Origin: Pseudazoarcus sp963975885
Lineage (GTDB): Bacteria > Pseudomonadota > Gammaproteobacteria > Burkholderiales > Rhodocyclaceae
Direction: 5' to 3'
DNA length: 64,000 nt
Assembly (NCBI GenBank): GCA_963975885.1
Contig: CAXBIS010000001.1
Location: 124,001-188,000, forward strand
Shown here: positions 8,719 through 17,927 of the stretch, piece by piece
Layout of the letters: the number at the start of each line of letters is the position of its first letter
How positions within the stretch are numbered: the stretch's first letter is position 1
The notes under the pieces: model-generated
The model's database searches: none
Seen by the model: only the letters and a program-made list of their open reading frames with translations
What the model was told of the DNA's origin: nothing
Program-made: the position numbers and the translations under genes

Positions 8719-9789
8719 ATGAGCAAGAAATACAATGTGCTGATCCTGGGGGCGTCCTACGGCTCCCTGCTGGGCATGAAAATGGCCATGGCCGGTCATT
8801 CGGTCAAGCTGGTGTGCCTGCCGGCCGAAGCCGAACTGATCAACGCCGAAGGCTGCATCGTGCGCATGCCGGTGCGTGGTCGTGAAGGTCTGGTCGAGGT
8901 CAACACCAAGAACCTGCCGGGCTCGGTCACGGCGGACGTGCCCAGCGCGATCAACCCGGCTGACTACGATCTGGTCGGTCTGGCCATGCAGGAGCCGCAG
9001 TACCGTTCGCCGGGCGTGCGCGAGCTTCTCGCCGCGGTCGCCAAGGCCGGTGTGCCGTGCATGTCCATCATGAACATGCCGCCGCTGCCGTTCGTTGCCC
9101 GTATCCCGGGCATCGACGCCAACCTGCTGCGTGACTGCTACGCCGACTCGACCGTGTGGGACGCAGTCGATCCCAAGCTGATGACGCTGTGCAGCCCGGA
9201 TCCCCAGGCTTTCCGTCCGCCCGAGGAGAAGGTCAACGTGCTGCAGGTTCGCCTGCCGACCAACTTCAAGTGCGCGCCGTTCGAGAACGATGCCCACACC
9301 CAGATCATCCGTGACCTGGATGCGGACATTGCCGCCGCTCGCTTCGAAGTCGACGGCGAGAAGCTCGAGCTGCCGGTCAAGCTCAAGGCGCACGAGTCGA
9401 TCTACGTGCCGCTGGCCAAGTGGGCGATGCTGCTGGCCGGCAACTACCGTTGCGTGATGAAGGACGGTGTCCGCCCGATCAAGGAAGCCGTGCATGGCGA
9501 CATCGAAGCCTCGCGTGCGATCTACGAGTGGGTCATGGACGTGTGCGTGGCGCTCGGCGCCGATCGCAACGACCTGGTGCCGTTCCAGAAGTACGCCGAC
9601 GCCGCCCAGTCGCTGGGCAGCCCGTCGTCGGCCGCCCGTGCGCTGGCCGCCGGTGCGACCAACATCGAGCGCGTCGACCGTGTCGTGCAGTTGCTGGCCG
9701 CCCAGAAAGGCATGAAGAACGCCGCCGTCGACGAGATCGTCACGACGGTCGACGGCTGGCTCGAGGCCAACCGCAAGAAGGCCGCCTGA
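8719..9789 (+). CDS. Ketopantoate reductase-like (ApbA/PanE N-terminal) protein
   Basis: 356 residues. It opens with a Rossmann nucleotide-binding motif (VLILGASYGSLLGMKMA, residues 7-23), close to GxGxxG but with GASYGS. The rest does not carry the canonical PanE C-terminal catalytic lysine motif that I can identify, so ketopantoate reduction should not be assumed. Codon choice is strongly biased to C/G-ending major codons even for this genome, and the gene is monocistronic with a long leader and a strong terminator, all hinting at high expression. It may be an NAD(P)-binding dehydrogenase or opine-dehydrogenase-like protein. Confidence 0.65.
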   Translation: MSKKYNVLILGASYGSLLGMKMAMAGHSVKLVCLPAEAELINAEGCIVRMPVRGREGLVEVNTKNLPGSVTADVPSAINPADYDLVGLAMQEPQYRSPGVRELLAAVAKAGVPCMSIMNMPPLPFVARIPGIDANLLRDCYADSTVWDAVDPKLMTLCSPDPQAFRPPEEKVNVLQVRLPTNFKCAPFENDAHTQIIRDLDADIAAARFEVDGEKLELPVKLKAHESIYVPLAKWAMLLAGNYRCVMKDGVRPIKEAVHGDIEASRAIYEWVMDVCVALGADRNDLVPFQKYADAAQSLGSPSSAARALAAGATNIERVDRVVQLLAAQKGMKNAAVDEIVTTVDGWLEANRKKAA

Positions 9790-9807
9790 CCGCTCTTCCG
9801 GCAATGT

Positions 9808-9840
9808 AAAAAGCCGCGCCCGCGAGGGCGCGGCTTTTTT
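9808..9840. terminator. Bidirectional rho-independent terminator
   Basis: Fourteen-base stem AAAAAGCCGCGCCC / GGGCGCGGCTTTTT with a GCGA tetraloop and flanking A and T tracts. It closes the plus-strand gene ending at 9789 and the minus-strand exonuclease gene ending at 9859. Confidence 0.95.
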
Positions 9841-9858
9841 AGTTTACGGCCGTGAACC

Positions 9859-10641
9859 TCACTCGCCGAAGGCGTAGTCGATGGTCAACGGTGCGTGGTC
9901 GGAGAAGCGCTCGTCCTTGTAGATGGCGGCCGATTGCGCAGTGGCTGCGAGCGCAGGCGTGGCGATCTGGTAGTCGAGCCGCCACCCCACGTTGTTGGCC
10001 CAGGCCTGACCGCGGTTGGACCACCACGTATAGGCCTCGGCGGTGGTGTCCGGATGCAGGCGGCGATAGACGTCGATCCAGCCCAGTTCGTCGAACACGC
10101 GCGTGAGCCAGGCGCGCTCCTCGGGCAGGAAGCCCGAGTTCTTCCGGTTGGAGCGCCAGTTCTTGAGGTCGATCTCCTTGTGGGCGATGTTCCAGTCGCC
10201 GCACAGCACGACCTCGCGGCCGCTCGCGACGAGTGCCGACAGATGTCCGAAGAAGCGGTCCATGAAGCGGTACTTGACCTCCTGACGAAGCTCGCCGCTG
10301 GAGCCCGACGGGACGTAGACGGAAATCACCGAGAGCGTGCCGAACACCAGTTCGATGTAGCGGCCCTCGGCGTCGAACTCGGGTTCGCCCAGACCCTCGA
10401 TGACCTGATCGGGCTGGCGCCGTGAATAAATGCCCACGCCGCTGTAGCCCTTCTTCTCGGCGTAATGAAAATACCCGTAGTATCCGGACGGATTGAGCAT
10501 TTCGGCCGTCATGTCGGCCGTCTGGGCCTTGAGTTCCTGCAGGCACACGAAGTCGGCATCCTGCTTCGGGAGCCACTCGAAAAAGCCCTTGCGGGCGGCT
10601 GAACGGATGCCGTTGAGGTTGGCTGTGATGACGCGTAACAT
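9859..10641 (-). CDS. xth: Exodeoxyribonuclease III / AP endonuclease
   Basis: 260-residue Mg-dependent base-excision-repair nuclease of the EEP fold. Active-site motifs are all visible: ITANLNGIRSA with the Asn ligand, LQELKA with the metal glutamate, the CGDWNIAHKEID catalytic Asp/Asn segment, and RLDYQI plus SDHAPLTIDY with the catalytic His. The start is the ATG after AGAGGAGA; a longer frame exists upstream but would overlap pyrE. It is divergent from pyrE with 31 bp between starts. Confidence 0.95.
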   Translation of the reverse strand: MLRVITANLNGIRSAARKGFFEWLPKQDADFVCLQELKAQTADMTAEMLNPSGYYGYFHYAEKKGYSGVGIYSRRQPDQVIEGLGEPEFDAEGRYIELVFGTLSVISVYVPSGSSGELRQEVKYRFMDRFFGHLSALVASGREVVLCGDWNIAHKEIDLKNWRSNRKNSGFLPEERAWLTRVFDELGWIDVYRRLHPDTTAEAYTWWSNRGQAWANNVGWRLDYQIATPALAATAQSAAIYKDERFSDHAPLTIDYAFGE

Positions 10642-10672
10642 GCTGTCGATTGTCTCCTCTGGTCTGCCGGAC

Positions 10673-11320
10673 ATGGATTCTAGCCGCGATTTCATCGCAC
10701 TCGCCTGCGACAAGGGCGTGCTGCGTTTCGGTTCCTTCGTCACCAAGGCCGGCCGAACCTCTCCGTATTTCTTCAATGCCGGTCTGTTCGACGACGGCGC
10801 ATCGTTCCGCGCGCTCTGCGGCTTTTACGCCGACGCCATCCGTGCCTCCGGTGTGCCCTGCGACATGCTGTTCGGCCCCGCCTACAAGGGTATTCCGCTG
10901 GTCGCGGGGGTGTCGATGCGGCTCGCCGAGGCCGGTGTGAACCTGCCCTTCGCGTTCAACCGCAAGGAAGCCAAGGATCATGGCGAGGGCGGCACGCTGA
11001 TTGGCGCGCCGCTGGCCGGGCGTGTGCTGATTCTCGACGACGTGATCTCGGCAGGCACTTCGGTTCGCGAATCCGTCGACATCATCCGCGCGAACGGCGC
11101 CGAGCCGGCCGGTGTGGTCATCGCGCTCGACCGAATGGAGAGAGGCGCCGGCGACAAGTCGGCGGTGCAGGAGGTGCGCGAGCAGTTCGGCATCCCCGTC
11201 ATCGCGGTCGCGACCCTCGAAGACTTGATCGGCTATCTGTCCGGTCACGCCGAGCTCGTCGCCAATCTCGAAGCAGTCCGAGCATACAGGGAGCGATATG
11301 GCGTGGATCTGGCTGCCTAG
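10673..11320 (+). CDS. pyrE: Orotate phosphoribosyltransferase
   Basis: Fifth step of UMP synthesis: orotate plus PRPP gives OMP. 215 residues starting MDSSRDFIAL; LRFGSFVTKAGRTSPYFFNAG carries the family N-terminal motif, FGPAYKGIPL the base-binding loop, FNRKEAKDHGEGG the catalytic flexible loop with its lysine, and ILDDVISAGTSV the PRPP loop. A longer in-frame extension upstream lies antisense to xth and is rejected because the start seen here matches family length. It overlaps the next gene by 23 bp. Confidence 0.96.
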   Translation: MDSSRDFIALACDKGVLRFGSFVTKAGRTSPYFFNAGLFDDGASFRALCGFYADAIRASGVPCDMLFGPAYKGIPLVAGVSMRLAEAGVNLPFAFNRKEAKDHGEGGTLIGAPLAGRVLILDDVISAGTSVRESVDIIRANGAEPAGVVIALDRMERGAGDKSAVQEVREQFGIPVIAVATLEDLIGYLSGHAELVANLEAVRAYRERYGVDLAA

Positions 11321-11933
11321 CCTGACGATTGCCGTCGCTGCCACGCTGATGCCTGCATCGGCGCAGGCGCAGTCCGGTCGCACCATTTACTGCTGCGAGG
11401 ACTTGCAGGACCAGTCCATCTGCGCCGACACGCTTCCGCCCGCATGCTACGGACGGGCCTATCGCGAAATTTCGCCGCGCGGGCTGGTCGTGCGCCGTGT
11501 CGCAGCGCCGCTGACCGCGGAGGAGCAGGCCAAGCTCGACGCGGAAAATCGCCGCCGTGCGCGCGAAGAAGCGCTGGAGCGCCAGCAGCGCAACATGGAC
11601 AACGCGTTGCTCGAGACCTATCGCGGGCTCAACGACATCGACGTGCGCGAGATGCGCGCGCTCGAGAATGTCGATCGCAGTATCGCCGACATCCACGAGC
11701 GTCGCCGCGGACTGATGGCCGAGCAGCAGGCGCTCCAGGAAGAAATGGCGACGCTGCCTGCAGAGCAGGACATCGAGCCTTTGCGCCGTTCGATGCGTGC
11801 CGTCGAAAGCGAATTGCGCTCCTACCAGCGGCTGCTCGAAGCCAAGCAGGCCGAGAAGGAATCCATCCAGGCGCGCTACGCGGCCGACCGCAGGCGCTAC
11901 GCCGAGCTGATCGCCGAGCGCGCAAAGCGCTGA
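11298..11933 (+). CDS. Periplasmic coiled-coil protein, function unknown
   Basis: 211 residues. Signal peptide at 1-24 (cut near AQAQ), then a short cysteine-containing segment (TIYCCED, QSICADTLPPACYG) that looks like a DUF4124-like or disulfide-stabilised head, followed by about 130 residues of Arg/Glu/Ala-rich heptads forming coiled coil (about 75-205). Start has AGGGAG upstream and lies inside the pyrE 3' end (23-bp overlap), so it is probably translated with pyrE. Role unknown; cell-envelope location inferred. Confidence 0.75.
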   Translation: MAWIWLPSLTIAVAATLMPASAQAQSGRTIYCCEDLQDQSICADTLPPACYGRAYREISPRGLVVRRVAAPLTAEEQAKLDAENRRRAREEALERQQRNMDNALLETYRGLNDIDVREMRALENVDRSIADIHERRRGLMAEQQALQEEMATLPAEQDIEPLRRSMRAVESELRSYQRLLEAKQAEKESIQARYAADRRRYAELIAERAKR

Positions 11934-11940
11934 CAGGGCG

Positions 11941-11981
11941 GTCGTTTCGGTGGGTACGCGAAGTGTATCCACCGAAACGAC
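11941..11981. terminator. Long hairpin between convergent genes
   Basis: Perfect 13-bp arms GTCGTTTCGGTGG (11941-11953) and CCACCGAAACGAC (11969-11981), extended inward by four more pairs including one G-U, with a GCGAAGT loop. It sits between the convergent coiled-coil and FAD oxidoreductase genes. No T-run follows on either strand, so it may be a weak bidirectional terminator or an mRNA 3'-end protecting structure. Confidence 0.6.
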
Positions 11982-11995
11982 GAGTCTCCCGCCTG

Positions 11996-14900
11996 CTACA
12001 GCAATACCCGTTCGATGCCGCCCTGGTTGGCGCGCGCGACGTACTCGGGCATCCAGTTCTCGCCGAGGATGTGGCGGGCGATCTCGACCACGATGTAGTC
12101 GGCCTCGACCTTGCCGTCGTCGGAGAAGCGCGACAGCCCCTGCAGGCAACTCGGGCACGAGGTGAGCACCTTGACCGGCGCGCTCGGTGCGTCTTCGCGC
12201 AGCGCGGCCGCACCCTTCTCGATCTCTTCCTGCTTGCGAAAGCGCACCTGCGTCGAGATGTCGGCGCGTGAGGCAGCGAGCGTGCCCGATTCGCCGCAGC
12301 AGCGGTCGTTGAGATCCACGCGCGTGCCCATCAGCTCGTTGGCCACCTTGATGCCCTGATACTGCTTCATCGGCGTGTGGCAGGGCTCGTGGTACATGTA
12401 GCGCACCCCCTCGATGCCTTCGAGCTTGATGCCCTTTTCCATCAGGTACTCGTGGATGTCGAGCAGCCGGCAGCCGGGGAAGATCTGCTCGAACTGGTAT
12501 TTCATGAGCTGATCCATGCAGGTGCCGCAGGACACGATCACGGTCTTGATGTCGAGGTAGTTGAGCGTGTTGGCCACGCGGTGGAAGAGCACGCGGTTGT
12601 CGGTGGTGATCTGCTGGCCCTTGTCCTCGAAGCCGGCTGAGGTCTGCGGATAGCCGCAGCACAGATAGCCCGGCGGCAGCACCGTGGTGGTGCCGACGTG
12701 GTAGAGCATGGCCTGCGTGGCCAGGCCCACCTGGCTGAACAGGCGCTCCGAGCCACATCCGGGGAAGTAGAACACCGCCTCGGATTCGTCGCGGCGGCCC
12801 TGCGGGTCGCGGATCACCGGCACGATCTTGTCGTCCTCGATGTCGAGCAGCGCGCGGCTGGTGCGCTTGGGCAGGTTGCCGGGCATGGGCTTGTTGATGA
12901 AGTGGATCACCTGCGCCTTGATCGAGCCCTTGCCGAGCGTGGCCGGCGGTGCCTTGACCTGCTCCTGGATCAACCCCAGCGACTTGCCGATGCGGTGGCC
13001 GAGGCGCTGCGCCTTGTAGCCCCACTCGATCATGCCCTTGCGGATGAGCTTGATGGTGGCCGGGTCCTTGACGGTGAGAAAGGCCATCGCCGCCGTGGTG
13101 CCGGGATTGAACGAGCGCTTGCCCTGCTTGCGCAGCAGGTTGCGCATCTTGATCGACACGTCGCCGAAGTCGATGTCCACCGGACAGGGCTTCTCGCACT
13201 TGTGGCACACGGTGCAGTGGTCACCCACGTCCTCGAACTCGGCCCAGTGGGCCAGCGATACGCCGCGCCGCGTCTGCTCCTCGTAGAGGATGGCCTCGAT
13301 CAGCAGCGAGGTCGACAGGATCTTGTCGCGCGGTGAATACAGCAGGTTGGCGCGCGGCACATGGGTCGAGCACACCGGCTTGCACTTGCCGCAGCGCAGG
13401 CAGTCCTTGATGTCGTGCGCGATGTCGCCGATCTCGGTCTGCTCCATGATCAGCGACTCGTGCCCCATCAGGTTGAAGCTGGGCGTGTAGGCGAGATCCA
13501 GATTCGCACTGTGCTCGCCGTCGCGCATGAGCTTGCCGCGGTTGAAGTGGCCCTTGGGGTCGACCTTCTTCTTGTACGCCCAGAAGCCCGCCATCTCGTC
13601 GTCGGTGAGGTAATCGAGCTTGGTGATGCCGATGCCGTGCTCGCCGGAGATCACGCCGTCGAGCGATCGCGCGATCGCCATGATGCGGTCGACCGTGCGG
13701 TTGGCCGTGGTCAGCATCTCGTAGTGGTCGGAGTTGACCGGGATGTTGGTGTGCACGTTGCCGTCGCCGGCATGCATGTGCAGCGCCACGAACACGCGTC
13801 CGCGCAGCACTTCGCGGTGGATCGCCTCGATGCGTTCGCGCACCGGCGCGAATACCACGCCGTCGAAAATGTGCTCCAGACGCGGCTTGAGTTCGGTCTT
13901 CCACGAGATGCGGATGGAGTAGTCCTGCAGCCGGTGGAACAGCACGGGGTCGGCGGCGCGATTGGTGAATTCGGTCGCAGCGATGCCCAGGCCGGAGAAG
14001 CCCGGCTCGGCCTCGGCCAGCGGCGTGTCGAGGTTGTCGAGCAGCCACTGCCAGCGCGCGCGGATCTCGGCGATGGCGTCGATTGCAGTTTCGCGGCTCT
14101 CGCCGATCAGCTCTTCCTTGTCCAGGTCGCTGTCGCCGACATCGATCGGCAACTCGCCAGCGACGAACTCGGCCAGCGCGTCGCACAGCGCGATCTTGTT
14201 TTGCGTGGACAACTCGATGTTGATGCGCTCGATGGCGTCGCAGTAGTCGCCCATGCGATCGAGCGGGATGACCACGTCCTCGTTGATCTTGAAGGCGTTG
14301 GTGTGCTTGGAGATGGCTGCCGTGCGCGAACGGTCCAGCCAGAAGCGCTTGCGCTGCTCGTCCGAGGCGGCGATGAAGCCTTCGGCCGAGCGCGCGTTGC
14401 ACATGCGCACCACTTCCGAGGCGGCGGTCATCACCGCGTCCTCGTCGTGGCCGACGATGTCGCCCACCAGCACCATCTTGGGCCGGCCGTGGCGGCGCGC
14501 CTTGGTGGCGTAGCCCACCGCCTTGACGTAGCGTTCGTCCAGGTGCTCGAGGCCGGCCAGTTGCACGCCGGCCGCATGGCCCTCGCCGCCAGGCTTGAAA
14601 TAGTCGGTGATCTCGACGATGGCCGGCACGGCCTCGCGTACCTGGCCGAAAAACTCCAGGCACACGGTGCGCGTATGCGGCGGCATCTTGTGCAATACCC
14701 AGCGCGCGGCCACGATCAACCCGTCCGTGCCTTCCTTCTGCACGCCCGGCACGCCGCCGAGAAACTTGTCGGTGACGTCCTTGCCCAGACCGGTCTTGCG
14801 GCAGCTCGCACCCGGCAGGCTCACGATCTCCTCGCCGAGTTGCTTGCGGCCGCTCGCGTCGAAGCGGCGCAGGCGGAATTCGACCGTCTCCTGCTCGTGG

Positions 14901-15883
14901 ATCTTGCCCAGGTTGTGGTTGAGGCGTTCGACCTCCATCCATTCACCATCGGGCGTGACCATTTTCCACCAGGCCAGGTTGTCCAGCGCCGTGCCCCACA
15001 GCACGGCCTTCTTGCCGCCGGCGTTCATCGCGATGTTGCCGCCGATACAGGAGGCCTCGGCCGAGGTCGGGTCGACCGCGAACACGCGTCCCGCTCCGCT
15101 GGCCGCTTCGGCCACGCGTGCGGTGATCACACCGGCGCCGGTGCGGATCGTCGCCACCGGGGCGTCCAGACCGGGCAGCACACGCTCCTCGATCGCGCCC
15201 AGGGTGATGAGCTTTTCGGTGTTGATGACCACTGATCTCGCGTCCAGCGGGATTGCGCCGCCCGTGTAGCCCGTACCGCCGCCGCGCGGGATGATGGTCA
15301 GGCCCAGCTCGATACAGTCGCGCACCAGCGCGGCGATCTCGTCCTCGGTGTCCGGGCGCAGCACCACGAAGGGGTATTCGACGCGCCAGTCGGTAGCGTC
15401 GGTCACGTGCGATACGCGCGTATGGCCGTCGAAGCAGATGTTGTCGCGCCGCGTGTGGCGCGCCAGCACCTTGGCGACGCGCTTGCGCAGCGCCCCGGTG
15501 TCGTCGAAAAAGCGTGCGAAGTCGCGTACCGCGGCCTCGGCCGCATTGACCAGCCGGGCGACCTTGGCGGAGCGTTCCGGGTCGTCCGCCGAGCTTTCCT
15601 GGCGACGCTTCTCGACTTCGCGCAGACGGTGCTGCATGGCGCCGACCAGCGCCTCGCGCCGGTCGCGGCTGGCGAGCAGGTCGTCCTGCAGATAGGGGTT
15701 GCGTTGCACCACCCAGATGTCGCCAAGCACCTCGTAGAGCATGCGCGCGGAGCGTCCGGTGACGCGCTCTGCGCGCAGGCTGTCGAGGATATTCCAGGCC
15801 TCGGCGCCGAGCAGGCGGATGACGATCTCGCGATCCGAGAACGAGGTGTAGTTGTAGGGGATTTCTCGCAGGCGCTGAGTCAT
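11996..15883 (-). CDS. DUF3683/FAD-linked oxidase/Fe-S oxidoreductase (D-lactate/glycolate dehydrogenase-like fusion)
   Basis: 1295 residues. Order: DUF3683 N-terminus (about 1-140); FAD_binding_4 with PP-loop RGGGTGYTGG (200-209); FAD-oxidase C-terminal domain including GEHGIGITKLDY; two 4Fe-4S motifs, CLRCGKCKPVC and CTVCHKCEKPC; then two CCG domains (YFPGCGSERLF, CCGYPQ, SCGTCMDQL, HEPCHTP, RCCGESG). It is in effect GlcD, Fe-S and GlcF modules in one chain, expected to oxidise a 2-hydroxyacid such as D-lactate and pass electrons to quinone. DUF3683 is a betaproteobacterial hallmark. Substrate is inferred. Confidence 0.9.
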   Translation of the reverse strand: MTQRLREIPYNYTSFSDREIVIRLLGAEAWNILDSLRAERVTGRSARMLYEVLGDIWVVQRNPYLQDDLLASRDRREALVGAMQHRLREVEKRRQESSADDPERSAKVARLVNAAEAAVRDFARFFDDTGALRKRVAKVLARHTRRDNICFDGHTRVSHVTDATDWRVEYPFVVLRPDTEDEIAALVRDCIELGLTIIPRGGGTGYTGGAIPLDARSVVINTEKLITLGAIEERVLPGLDAPVATIRTGAGVITARVAEAASGAGRVFAVDPTSAEASCIGGNIAMNAGGKKAVLWGTALDNLAWWKMVTPDGEWMEVERLNHNLGKIHEQETVEFRLRRFDASGRKQLGEEIVSLPGASCRKTGLGKDVTDKFLGGVPGVQKEGTDGLIVAARWVLHKMPPHTRTVCLEFFGQVREAVPAIVEITDYFKPGGEGHAAGVQLAGLEHLDERYVKAVGYATKARRHGRPKMVLVGDIVGHDEDAVMTAASEVVRMCNARSAEGFIAASDEQRKRFWLDRSRTAAISKHTNAFKINEDVVIPLDRMGDYCDAIERINIELSTQNKIALCDALAEFVAGELPIDVGDSDLDKEELIGESRETAIDAIAEIRARWQWLLDNLDTPLAEAEPGFSGLGIAATEFTNRAADPVLFHRLQDYSIRISWKTELKPRLEHIFDGVVFAPVRERIEAIHREVLRGRVFVALHMHAGDGNVHTNIPVNSDHYEMLTTANRTVDRIMAIARSLDGVISGEHGIGITKLDYLTDDEMAGFWAYKKKVDPKGHFNRGKLMRDGEHSANLDLAYTPSFNLMGHESLIMEQTEIGDIAHDIKDCLRCGKCKPVCSTHVPRANLLYSPRDKILSTSLLIEAILYEEQTRRGVSLAHWAEFEDVGDHCTVCHKCEKPCPVDIDFGDVSIKMRNLLRKQGKRSFNPGTTAAMAFLTVKDPATIKLIRKGMIEWGYKAQRLGHRIGKSLGLIQEQVKAPPATLGKGSIKAQVIHFINKPMPGNLPKRTSRALLDIEDDKIVPVIRDPQGRRDESEAVFYFPGCGSERLFSQVGLATQAMLYHVGTTTVLPPGYLCCGYPQTSAGFEDKGQQITTDNRVLFHRVANTLNYLDIKTVIVSCGTCMDQLMKYQFEQIFPGCRLLDIHEYLMEKGIKLEGIEGVRYMYHEPCHTPMKQYQGIKVANELMGTRVDLNDRCCGESGTLAASRADISTQVRFRKQEEIEKGAAALREDAPSAPVKVLTSCPSCLQGLSRFSDDGKVEADYIVVEIARHILGENWMPEYVARANQGGIERVLL

Positions 15884-16053
15884 GGGCGGGACGGTTCCGG
15901 TGCAATTGCTGCAATGGGACCGACGATTGTACCGTGAGTTGCCCGCCTAGGCTCCGGCCGCAAACCCCTTGCAGCTACAGGGCATTGATCCGGAAACGGA
16001 AAATCGCCGTGCCCAGCGGGCGGAGACCGGGTGTTGCGCCGCGCAAGAGCGGC

Positions 16054-16884
16054 TCAGCCGACCTCGAAATCGACCCGGTTCGAGTCTCCATCCGTGGCCG
16101 GTGCGCCCAGGCCGAGGCGGCCCCGTCCGGGCAGGCCGGCCTCGTTGCCCTTGACGCAGCGCGCTTCGGTGTCGTGAGCCTCGATCCAGCAGCCGTTGCT
16201 GCTGTGGTCGATGAGTACGAAGCGACCCGCGCGATGCGCGATCGTGGCGTGGATGCGTGAAGCGCGCGGGTCGCCGATCACCAGGTCGTTGGTCGCATCG
16301 CGCCCGAGCAGCAGGCGCGGATGGCTCTCGTCCACGTACAGTGTGCGCCCGCCGTGGTGCACACGCAGGCGCGGCGAACCCGGTTGCACGGCGGGCGCCA
16401 GCGTGTCCTCGGCGTGACGCAGGATCAGTTCGGTGCCCGCTTCGATGCCGGCGCGCGCAGGCGCAGCCACGATGCGCGCGAACTGGCGCGTGGGGGCGCT
16501 CAGGGCGCCGGCGGCGCGCGCGTCGAGCAGGGCTTCGCCCGCGCGCGCCTGGGCGCGCAGGTCTGATGCGCTTGTCACGGCGGCGTCGCCGTCACCAGCG
16601 GCCAGCCCCACGCGCAGCGCAAAACGCGCGCCGCGCGCCGGGGGCAGCGCATGCACGCGGTCGATCATCTCGCAGGCGGCGAGCACTGCCGCGTCGGCGC
16701 TGGCGAAGCCGGCCTGCAGCTCCGGTGTGACCGTGTCTGCGCATTTCCCGCCGTTCGATTCCACGGCCAGTTTGATGCGGTTGCGGCAACGCTCCAGCGT
16801 ATGTCGGGCTTCGTCGGCAGCGGTGCCGGCGCGGGGCGCGGGGCCCCCGAGAATCTCGGCGACGAGAATGCAGGGTATCGGCAT
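16054..16884 (-). CDS. FHA-domain protein with degenerate nucleotidyl-cyclase-like N-terminal domain
   Basis: 276 residues. The C-terminal ~100 residues are a forkhead-associated phosphothreonine-binding domain: LLLGRDATNDLVI, SRIHA, DHSSNGCW. The N-terminal ~170 residues (ILVAEILGG, RCRNRIKLAVESNGGK, GFASADAAVLAACEM, ALRVGLAAGDG) recall a class III adenylate/guanylate cyclase domain, but the metal-binding aspartates are not evident, so it is probably non-catalytic. Start is the ATG after GGAAAG. It is co-directional with ttcA (113 bp upstream). The cyclase similarity is inference. Confidence 0.7.
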   Translation of the reverse strand: MPIPCILVAEILGGPAPRAGTAADEARHTLERCRNRIKLAVESNGGKCADTVTPELQAGFASADAAVLAACEMIDRVHALPPARGARFALRVGLAAGDGDAAVTSASDLRAQARAGEALLDARAAGALSAPTRQFARIVAAPARAGIEAGTELILRHAEDTLAPAVQPGSPRLRVHHGGRTLYVDESHPRLLLGRDATNDLVIGDPRASRIHATIAHRAGRFVLIDHSSNGCWIEAHDTEARCVKGNEAGLPGRGRLGLGAPATDGDSNRVDFEVG

Positions 16885-16997
16885 GTGTCTTTCCGTGGTG
16901 CCGTGGGGGAGGCCCCGCCCAGAGCGTGTTTCAGGGCGATGCGGCATATGATGGGGGAATGCGCGAGCGGGCGCAACGGCTTGTTGCGGGGTCGCCC

Positions 16998-17897
16998 TCA
17001 GCCAAGGATGCGGATGCCGCCAAGCGTGGCCGCGGGAAGATCCGGCGGATCGAAAGCGGTGTCGCCTTCGGCCACTTCGGTGCCGCGCGTGAGCCCGCGA
17101 AAATCGAACAGCGCGTCGTCCATCAGGTGCGAGGGCACGACGTTGGCCAGTGCCGTGAAGATCGACTCGATGCGTCCGGGGTGCTCGCTCGCCCAGCCCT
17201 GCAGCATGGCCTTGACGTGCTTGCGCTGGGCGTTTTCCTGCGAGCCGCACAGGTTGCACGGGATGATCGGGTAGTCCATGGCACGGGCGAAGCGCGCAAT
17301 GTCGGCCTCGGTGCAATAGGCCAGCGGCCGGATCACGACGTGCTCGCCATCGTCGCTGACGAGCTTTGGCGGCATGGACTTGGTGCGGCCACCGAAGAAC
17401 AGGTTGAGGAAGAAGGTCTCGAGAATGTCGTCGCGGTGATGGCCGAGCGCGATGCGCGTGGCGCCGATCTCGCGCGCCGTGCGGTAGAGGATGCCGCGAC
17501 GCAGGCGCGAACACAGCGAGCAGGTGGTCTTGCCCTCGGGGATCTTGTCGCGAACGATGGAGTAGGTGTCTTCGGTGACGATGCGGTATTCGACGCCGAT
17601 GGCTTCGAAGTATGCCGGCAAGACCTCGGCCGGGAAGCCGGGCTGCTTCTGGTCGAGGTTGACGGCGACGATGCGAAAATCCACCGGCGCGCGCTCGCGC
17701 AGTGCGAGCAGGCACGACAGCAGCGTGTAGGAATCCTTGCCGCCGGACACGCACACCATCACGGTGTCGCCGTCTCCGATCATGTCGAAGTCGGCGATCG
17801 CCTGGCCGACGCAGCGCTCGAGTTTCTTCTTCAGTCTTTCCGCGGTGTTGGACAGCCGCTGGGGCGTGCCGCGGGGAGTTTCAGCCGGTGCGTTCAC
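16998..17897 (-). CDS. ttcA: tRNA 2-thiocytidine biosynthesis protein
   Basis: Adds sulfur to C32 of certain tRNAs using ATP and a [4Fe-4S] cluster. 299 residues, usual size. The PP-loop ATPase motif VCVSGGKDSYTLL is present, with the two CxxC cluster motifs CSLC and CNLC around HHRDDILETFFLNLFF. The last ~30 residues end in DPPDLPAATLGGIRILG. Followed 30 bp upstream, in the same direction, by the pteridine reductase operon. Confidence 0.96.
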   Translation of the reverse strand: MNAPAETPRGTPQRLSNTAERLKKKLERCVGQAIADFDMIGDGDTVMVCVSGGKDSYTLLSCLLALRERAPVDFRIVAVNLDQKQPGFPAEVLPAYFEAIGVEYRIVTEDTYSIVRDKIPEGKTTCSLCSRLRRGILYRTAREIGATRIALGHHRDDILETFFLNLFFGGRTKSMPPKLVSDDGEHVVIRPLAYCTEADIARFARAMDYPIIPCNLCGSQENAQRKHVKAMLQGWASEHPGRIESIFTALANVVPSHLMDDALFDFRGLTRGTEVAEGDTAFDPPDLPAATLGGIRILG

Positions 17898-17927
17898 AAC
17901 CCGAATCCTTCTTGCAACGGCGGCCGA

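Noticed and set aside
13361..15235. 624-codon plus-strand frame antisense to the FAD/Fe-S oxidoreductase
   Set aside because: It is a shadow caused by high third-position GC; the opposite frame has full FAD and Fe-S motifs.
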